Assembly: GCA_903813345.2 (NCBI GenBank)
Contig: CAIIXF020000002.1
Location: 35,048,109 to 35,112,108, forward strand
Direction: 5' to 3'
DNA from: Owenia fusiformis
Lineage: Eukaryota; Annelida; Polychaeta; Sabellida; Oweniidae
DNA length: 64,000 nucleotides
Both the position numbers and the translations under genes were made by a program. The notes under the pieces are model-generated. The model was not told the origin of the DNA, made no database searches, and was given only the letters and a program-made list of their open reading frames with translations. Positions 47,401 through 56,400 of this stretch are shown one piece after another; position 1 is the stretch's first letter; the number at the start of each line of letters is the position of its first letter.

Positions 47401-50400
47401 CTCCCTGGATGCTCTCTCTGGCAGTCGATACTTCAGCTCTCTCGATATGGCGAGTGGATATTGGCAAATACCGATGGACCCAACCGATGCTGAGAAGACT
47501 GCATTTTCTGCTGGTAACGGGCTGTATCAGTTCACTGTAATGCCCTTTGGGCTTTGTAATGCCCCTGCCACCTTCGAGCGTCTGATGGAGAAAGTGCTTC
47601 GGGGCCTCCATTGGGAGACCTGCCTAGTTTACATCGATGACGTCATTGTATACTCCAAAACTTTTGACGAACATCTTACCCGCCTCGAAGAAGTTTTGTC
47701 GCGGATTCATCATTCCGGAATGAAAATTGCTCCGAAGAAATGCAATTTCCTGGCTGAAGAAGTATCATTCCTTGGACATCAAGTATCTGCCGATGGCATC
47801 CGGCCTAACCCTGATAAGGTTAAAGCTGTTAAAGAATGGCCTGTGCCCTGTGGTGTTAAAGCGGTTAGAAGTTTCCTTGGAACATGTGCCTACTATCGCC
47901 GGTTCGTGAGGAACTTCTCCCATAGAGCCAAAGCCTTGGTGCGACTGACAGAGAAAGATACCACCTTTGTCTGGTCTCCTGGATGCCAGTCTGCTTTTAA
48001 CGACCTGAAGGAAGCTCTTGTCACCGCTCCAGTGTTAGCGTATCCTGTGATAGGAGTGCCATTCATTGTTGACACTGACGCAAGTGCTTTTGGGGCCGGT
48101 GCGGTGCTGTCCCAAGTCCTTGATGGGGATGAGAGGCCTGTTGCTTACTACAGTCATACCTTCAGTCGACCTGAGACCAACTATTGCGTCACACGCCGTG
48201 AGCTTCTCGCAATTATCTTAGCTCTGAAGAATTTTCACCATTACATCTATGGGGTAAACTTCAAGATCCGCACCGATCATAGTAGTCTTCGTTGGTTGAT
48301 CAACTTTAAATCTCCTGAAGGTCAAATGGCCCGATGGCTCGAGATTTTGGGAACGTATGACTACACTATCGAGCATAGACCTGGCGTCAAACATGGAAAT
48401 GCCGATGGCCTGTCCCGGATTCCATGTGGCCCTTGTGGCAAGTGTGAACGACGTGAGGACCGAGATCTTTCCGTTCCAGCAGTGACTACCCGCTCTGCAG
48501 AGAAAAACTGGCTTATACCAGTTTCTGATTTGAAAGATTGTCAACGTGCAGACCCGTGCTTGCCGATGTGATTTCTTGGGTAGAAACTAGCACTCGACCT
48601 TCACGAGAAGAGATTACACCTTGTAGTCCATTACACAAACAACTTTGGGGGCAGTTTGATGCTCTGTTGATAGAGAAGGAAATTCTCAGTAGAAAGGCTA
48701 AAACTTCAATTGATGAACCCCTGATACAATCTGTACTGCCAAAGAAACTTCAACGCACAGCATTTGATGCACTACATGGTGCAATGGGACACATGGGCAT
48801 AACTCGCACGATCGAGAGAGTGCGTTCCCGGTATTACTGGCCAAATTACAGAGCCGATGTTGAAAATTGGTGTGGTCAGTGCACCAGGTGTCAAGCGGCC
48901 AGCAATCCTAACCGGACTCCAAAAGCCCCTCTGAAGTCCTTCCCTGCCGGAGCCCCTGGCGAACGACTCTTTGTGGATATCCTTGGGCCCCTAATTCCCA
49001 CATACCAGGAGAACAAGTACATCCTAGTGCTCGAAGATGCTTTCACCAAGTGGCCCGAAGCGGTACCGATGCCCAACATAACTGCCGAGACCGTAGCTGA
49101 GGCCCTTATCCGATCTTACATCACTCGGTTTGGTGTGCCACTGCAACTTCACACGGACCAAGGCCGTCAATTCGAAGCTGATCTTTTCCAAGGGCTGTGT
49201 AGTCTAATGGATATTGATAAAACCCGAACTACTGCAATGCACCCCCAGAGCAATGGGTGCCTCGAGAGAATGAATCGCACCCTCCAGCTGATGCTACGGA
49301 AGGTGATTTCATTGCACCAGAGGGATTGGGATGAAAAACTGCCATGGGTTTTATTCTCGTACCGCTCTTCCATCCATCGAAGTACCGGATTTTCCCCTGC
49401 TAGGCTAATGCTTGGCCGGGAAATGCGACTACCCATTGACCTTCTTCTAGGTCCTGCACCAAAAGGTCACGACCCAGTTGTGTACCAGTCATACGTGTCT
49501 GAGGCTAGGGATGCCCTCTGGATGGTGGAAGAAGTAGCCCGGCACAACCTCCAGAAATCTGCCAGCCAACAGAAGCGCAATTACGACAACAAGATTGTTT
49601 ACAACAAGTACCATGTTGGCGACCCAGTATGGTTGCACTCCGCAGTACGCAGGCCAGGGCTATCCCCAAAGCTGCAAAACAAGTGGGAAGGACCATATCG
49701 GGTCAGGCGGAAACTTTCTGACTTGGTGTTTGAGGTGGCCCGATATGGCAAAAGGAAGACCGTACACCACAATCGTCTAAAGCCTTTCTTGGGGACCTGT
49801 GATCTCCCAGAGACATTGCCCGATGCCGAGGAATCCCCTGTGACCCCTGCAGATTAAGTTGATTCTCCAATGTTACTGGAAGACCAGTAGCGCACAACTG
49901 CAGCCTGATCGATTCTTCTGGTCCAAATAAACCTGAATTAATCTGACAAATAAATGACTGACAATTATTACAGTTTTATGTGAAATTGTTTTGGATTGTT
50001 TTGTTATAATCAATAAATAAATTAAAAAAAAAAATATACTCAGACTGACTCACTTAATTAATATGAATAAACATTTAAGGCCAACTTCAAGTCCCCGGCC
50101 AAACATCCTTGAGATTGCCTTATAGCAAGCTTAAGTCCCGATTAATAACATTGATTATCTATGCAATATCATAGTTAATGAGATTATATTCATGCTATCT
50201 CATGATTCCAGAGCCTGATGATTCCTGGGAGGTGAGGAGCCGACCCTATCTTCTACGGCAGTAACTTTATCCCCTGTATGTCCATAGCACAGTCTTTATA
50301 TCTAATCCCTCCTTTTGTCATTCCAGATGTCCAGACCAGTACACAGCCGCCTCGGGCACAAGCCCTCTGTCCAATGTGAAGAGTGTGGAAGAGACTTCAA

Positions 50401-53400
50401 CCATGTTGGTCTACTACAGCACCACATGGCCAGAAGACACCCCAAGAGACACAACAATGAAGGATACCGGTGTAAGAAGGATGGGTGTGGACAATATTTC
50501 ACCCGGAGAAGGTCCCTCAATGACCACCTAAGGAGGAAGCACCCAAAGTCAGCAACCACCATGTCCAGTATGACATGTGTGGCTGTCCCTGAGGCATCCA
50601 GTATGATGCCCAGGCCAGCAGCGAGCCCTACACCATCTTTGGACGCCCCTGCGGACCTCGGGTTTGTGTTTGATGTTGACTCGTTATCTCTAGGGTGTTG
50701 TAACCCGAACGATATTCTAGACGTCCGGACTGTGGTATTGCAGGAGGGTGAGAGTGGTAACCATGAGCCTGGGGTTGCCGTTGCTGTAGACCAGAGGGCG
50801 GCCCCAGTTCCCTCACTTCCACTCGAGAGCCCGAGTGAGACGCTAGCAAGCAACCCAGAGAATGCCAGTGGGAAGGACCAGAGTAGCGACATCGAGCCTG
50901 GGGTTGCCATTAGCACAGACCAGAGGGCGGCCCCAGTGTCTTTGATGTCGCTCGAGACCCCCCCTAAACCCAGTGAGACAGCTCTGTCTAACCTGGGTAG
51001 ATTACTTACTACAACGATAGAAGGGCTGATTGAAGAAGTCTCCAGGGCCCAAGCTACAGTGGATGCGGAGGCTCCCACACCACCAACTGTGAGGAGGCCC
51101 CAGCCGTCCAAGGCCACCTGCCCTAAGAGGTCCCCAAGTACCCGGCCATGGAAACTTATTCCACTTGACAGCCCCTTTCAGGTGGGAGTTGGAAGCGTGT
51201 CCCCAATGGACCCCAGACTTTTTGGACTCCATTTGGCCCCCTCCAGCCTCTCCACATCCAGAAGAGGCCAGACCTTTCGCTCCACTCTGCGGAAGGGTCT
51301 ACATAGCTCCGGCGAGCAAGCCATTACCACCATTCCCGGAGTTAGTAGGACCGAGTCGATTACATGGCGAGAGGGACCCACTGAAGTGACATGGAGCATG
51401 AAAACCAGCACCTTTGACCAGAAGGTGGTCCTCAAGGAGGATGTTGACCCAATCCCCTCAAAGAAGAAAGAGCCAACAATTGCAGCACGACTCGATGCTG
51501 TCTTCGGGAAACTCCCCCAGGAGCAGTAACAACCTACAATGAATGACTACTAATATATGAACTTTATGAATTTATAGACATTGACATTTTGATGAATTTG
51601 AACAAATGAAATTTAACTGTATTTTAGCACTTCGAGGCGAAGTCATTTCTTTTAGAGGGGGATAATGTGGTATTTGAGGGTATAGCAGTCAATGGAAGAC
51701 CTAAATATGTTAACCCCTCGTATCTTTCACTTACCATTAACTCAACTTCAATTCTCAAATATTTCTTGAAATGTTCCGGGCGATAATTTGGTCGCCATTT
51801 CGAGTCTTAGCGATCTCTTCAATCACCATTTTTAGCGTATTTCTCTACTTTGTAGCTTTGTGAATCTATATGCATGTATAATCGTACGGAATCTTGAGTA
51901 TTTCGCAAGTATTCCACTGTAATTGACATATTTGCAAACTTTTAAAAAACCTTTCTTGGGAGATTCCATTAGTGACGTCACGCGCATGCCCCCTGTAACT
52001 TTTAGTGATTCCCACTTTTGCGCATGCGGCCTGTAGCTCTTGGAGAAAGGGAGGGAAATTTGAACGTAAGGGCGCTTTTATGAGCTGCTGATATTTTTCT
52101 CATATTTCGGGGAATTTACATATCAAATAGAATGTAAACTTATTCAATTATGTAGGCTAACTGGGGGTAGGGATAGAACATGTAAATAAACAATGTATAT
52201 AATTGTATATAGCTAGTTTATCTTGTGCATTGGAGGAGACAGATTGTGAACATAAAATTGCATGGAATGGCGGGCCGTATTCTCGGAATGCAAACTCTGG
52301 ATGTAGTCAAGCTACCCTCATAGAATCACTTAGAAGGAATTGTTCTTCTATTGTAATAAAAGAATCACACTCTATGTCGGGCACACTATTGCCTGTTGTG
52401 TGATTCTGAGTGTGTCACCCCCCCCCACTATCCTTTCTTGGATCCTGCTAAATCTTTTACCATTCTCTTATCATACCGCACCAATATGTGCGAATGGTGT
52501 TCCAATTTCATATATACTTATACTATTAAAACATATTACTTATCTTAAACTTCACTTTGGTGGTACCTACCAAAATTACTTTGTATTACACGGTGCACAA
52601 CCACAACGCAAAAAACATGCTAAATTCACGGTGTATAAATGCATCGCAGTAGCTTACTCATATATTTCTATTTGGTGTAAATTACACGGTGGTTGAATAA
52701 AACGCACCAGTTACTTAATTTCATTCTATTGCCTTGACTGCATGTGATTACCCGGCTGGCCTATTCCAGCCGTTATGTGGTATGTTATGCAGTTACGGTG
52801 GGAGACATCTACATTTATTGCAATCTCTTTTGTACCACTACTGTGAATGTTTTTACGGGATCAATATATCCCTGTTCTAATGAAGTGCAAGTTTCAGTCC
52901 TTCCAAGCTAGCTTCCCTGTAAATTAGTTCACATTTTCCTTGTACTTTTATATCCCCTTTATATTATTCCACGCATCCAGCTATACGTGGCATACACCTT
53001 ATAAATCCATTATTACACATAACCGTGTAAGTGGTTTACAATATACACGCTATACTTATATCGTACCTTTTATTAAATACACAGCGGTATAACCCCACGG
53101 TCTCGTCATTAATTATTTTACAACACATTTATGGTAAAATACTTAAATATGATAACCACAATGCACCACTTTGAGACGGCTGACGGTCATGTTGTCCACA
53201 CTTGACCTCTCATAGGATGAGGCCCAGGATGTCACACGGCGCCGAGATGTTCTATGCCTGGACCTGTGGGATACTCACGGCGGAGCAATGCAGCCAGATG
53301 CCTGACAGACGTCATTGCACACTCATACATATTTTTGTTGCTACTACTTTTTACTATAATATTTCAAATGCACACTACTTTAACATACACCGCGAAGTCT

Positions 53401-56400
53401 CTAATGTTTCCCCTTCCGGCTATACTACAATATGAATACATTCCCGACAAGTCAAAATAAATATCGCCCGTCAGAAAGAATCGACTTGGGCTTTTTAAAT
53501 AACAAAAATCAAGTAATCACTAATAAATCGCTTTAAAGAGTTTTAACGAAAAATCTGTGTGTCTCGTAGAAAATCGCGTTTTTCATAAAAAACGGGAGAT
53601 AATGATAAAATTTGGGATTTGTTTAGAAAAAATCGGGAGTTTGACTACGAATTCGGGGTATGTACATACTTATTGCTAACACCATTATAGCTGTATAGTT
53701 GACATCAATGAATTGCCATGCCAGATTTAGGAGGCTCATTCCCAGTGTTGCAGTGAGATGCGTGTATATAAGTCGTCCTTTGCAGCAATCCCCAAGAGCA
53801 GCTGCGATGATGTAGGTTATTCCTTCAGCAATACTTAACACCATCAAAATATAAGAAGCATCCATTCTTGATATTCCTTTGTTGTCCAAGTAAATTGCCT
53901 ATAATAATTTATTGCAGATATTGAAGCACAGGGTGACCAAAAAACTCTACTTTTGGAATAACTTTCTCAAATATGAAAGAACCTTTGTGATTTTTGTGTA
54001 GAGTGTTCCAGTTCAGATAACAGTGGTGTACTCATATTGGGTCTATATATTGCATGGTCATGATAGCTAGTTGTGATGAAATTAAAACAGCACACGTTAA
54101 ATGTCGTTACTATTAGCACAGGCGTTGGTAGAATAACAGAATTTGACTGTATTTGGAAATATCAGTTATCGTAAAGCCCATAAACAAGGTGACCCCTAGA
54201 CGTTCACTCTAGTTTTGGAATAACTTTTTTTCAATTATAAAGAAATCTCATGCATTTCTTCAAGCAGATACAAGTACTTGCATGAAACATTATTTTTTAT
54301 GTTGTCTGAGTTAATATTAGCAAACTTTGATTTGTGTCCAAAAATCATCGTTAAAGCTGTTTTTAAGTTTAATAAGCAATATTTTCAGTATATATCGCAT
54401 GCTCATGATAGCCAGTTGTGTTAACATTAAAACAGCACACATTAATTTTCGTTGATATTAACACTCATGGCACAGGCGTTAGTAGAATAACAGAATTTGA
54501 TTATATATAAAAATATCAATTATCTTATATTTTCCCATCAACATACAATGTATATCAACTTGGAAATTATTGAACCACGAGATACATTATTTGTTGTATT
54601 ACATACCTAGCGAAGCATTTGTATGGAAGTCAATGGGAAAGTTAGCGAGCTATATCCACCGATATTGCCCGATTACCCCGATATAGCCCGCTTACCTCGT
54701 TTTGATATTAGATTTCTTTAATAACCATGATAATATCATGACGTCACGTCATTGATACAAAGTAACCATGGGAACAAAGGCATGTAATACATCAGTTATG
54801 TCACTATGACGTGAAATATGCCTTCGTTCTTGCCCAAATATAGAGCCTCCCAAGGTCGGCCTATATTGGGAGAACTCAGGCATATTTCACGTCATAGTGA
54901 CATAACCTCTAAGTATTACATACCTAGCGAAGCATTTGTATGGAAGTCAATGGGAAAGTTAGCGAGCTATATCCACCGATATTGCCCGATTACCCCGATA
55001 TAGCCCGCTTACCTCGTTTTGATATTAGATTTCTTTAATAACCATGATAATATCATGACGTCACGTCATTGATACAAAGTAACCATGGGAACAAAGGCAT
55101 GTAATACATCAGTTATGTCACTATGACGTGAAATATGCCTTCGTTCTTGCCCAAATATAGAGCCTCCCAAGGTCGGCCTATATTGGGAGAACTCAGGCAT
55201 ATTTCACGTCATAGTGACATAACCTCTAAATATTGTCTGAGTTTGTTTTAGCAAACTTTGATTTTTGTCAAAAATCATCGTTATAGATGTTTTAAGAATT
55301 AATAAGCAATATCTTGAGTGCATAAATATGCATGGTCATGATAACCAGTTGTGTTACATAAAATAGCACTCAATAAATCTCATTGATATCAAAACACACA
55401 TAATACTGGATTTGGTAGGATAACAGAATTTGACTATATTTGGATATATCAATTATGATTAATAATATGCTGCTAGGCCTATACAGTGCGTATCAAAAAA
55501 AAACGCAACAGATCGTTATCTCGGAAAAGCACAAAGCCAGTGATAACAGCATTGATTTCATTCAATGCACTGTAAAGCCATATGTCTCCTCTTTACAATG
55601 GTATATCATTCATTGATATTTGGTCATGGTTGGGCGAGTAATCATTCCATTTGCAAAGTGCGCCAAAATTAGCTTTGGCCCAAGTTATAAAAATCGCAAG
55701 TCACAGTACGGAGCCCGATGCAATATTTCAAGAAAACATAAAACCAATGCTGATTGCATCCTTTTCATTCAATGTACCAAAAAGCCGGATTACTCCTCCT
55801 TGCAATGGAATATCATTCATTCACAGGGAGTCATGGGTGACCGAATAATCGTTGATTTTGCAAAGTGGGGCAAAATTCAGCTTGGACCCAAGTTTTAAAC
55901 ATTGCAAAAGTCAGTACAATGGGCATAGGGGCTATTGGAAGAAGGTGTGACAGGTGTGGTATAGACAGTAAAGTGTTCATACTCATACTCTTGCAGGAAT
56001 ACATCCAATACCCCTCCAAATTGCTACCACTTTCTTGCACATAAAGATGCGCTCATCTGTCCACGTCATGCATGGTTCAGCCCTGAGTCATCTGTGGGTT
56101 AAAGCAGAGAAAAGCAGCCCATGGGCAACTCTTTCTCGAGGTTTTGCAATATCTGGTGGAGGAATTGTGAGCACAGATGCTCCCGAGAGAGCTCCAAAAG
56201 AAAAAGTCACAAGGTTTCAAGTCAGGGGAACTTCCATTGGCACTTAACCCTTGCACTGATTTTTTCAATATCTAAAACTTGGCCCAGAGCCGATTTTGAC
56301 CCACTGTGCAAATGGAAGGATTTCTCACTCAACCATCACCACATGTGAATGAATGACATATCATTGCAAAGAAGAGAGACGTGGCTTTATGGTACATTGA

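Larger units (their letters stand above)
44222..53160 (+). mobile_element. Ty3/Gypsy (Metaviridae) LTR element, young fossil with a zinc-finger reading frame
   Basis: Two LTRs of about 1.5 kb (44222-45720 and 51666-53160, TGTGGT...ACCACA) enclose a gag-like piece, a pol region in the order protease, reverse transcriptase, RNase H, integrase, and a further frame with C2H2 zinc fingers. A polypurine stretch (AGAGGGGGATAA) precedes the right LTR. The LTRs differ at about seven positions by eye (about 99.5% identical), so the insertion is recent. The element is broken, with about two to three breaks. No matching target duplication was found; ATGCA follows both LTRs. It lies antisense in an intron of the transporter gene. 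Confidence 0.93.

Noticed and set aside
50302-51117. Minus-strand 271-codon frame
   Set aside because: It is the mirror of the zinc-finger frame on the plus strand, which has clear C2H2 motifs.
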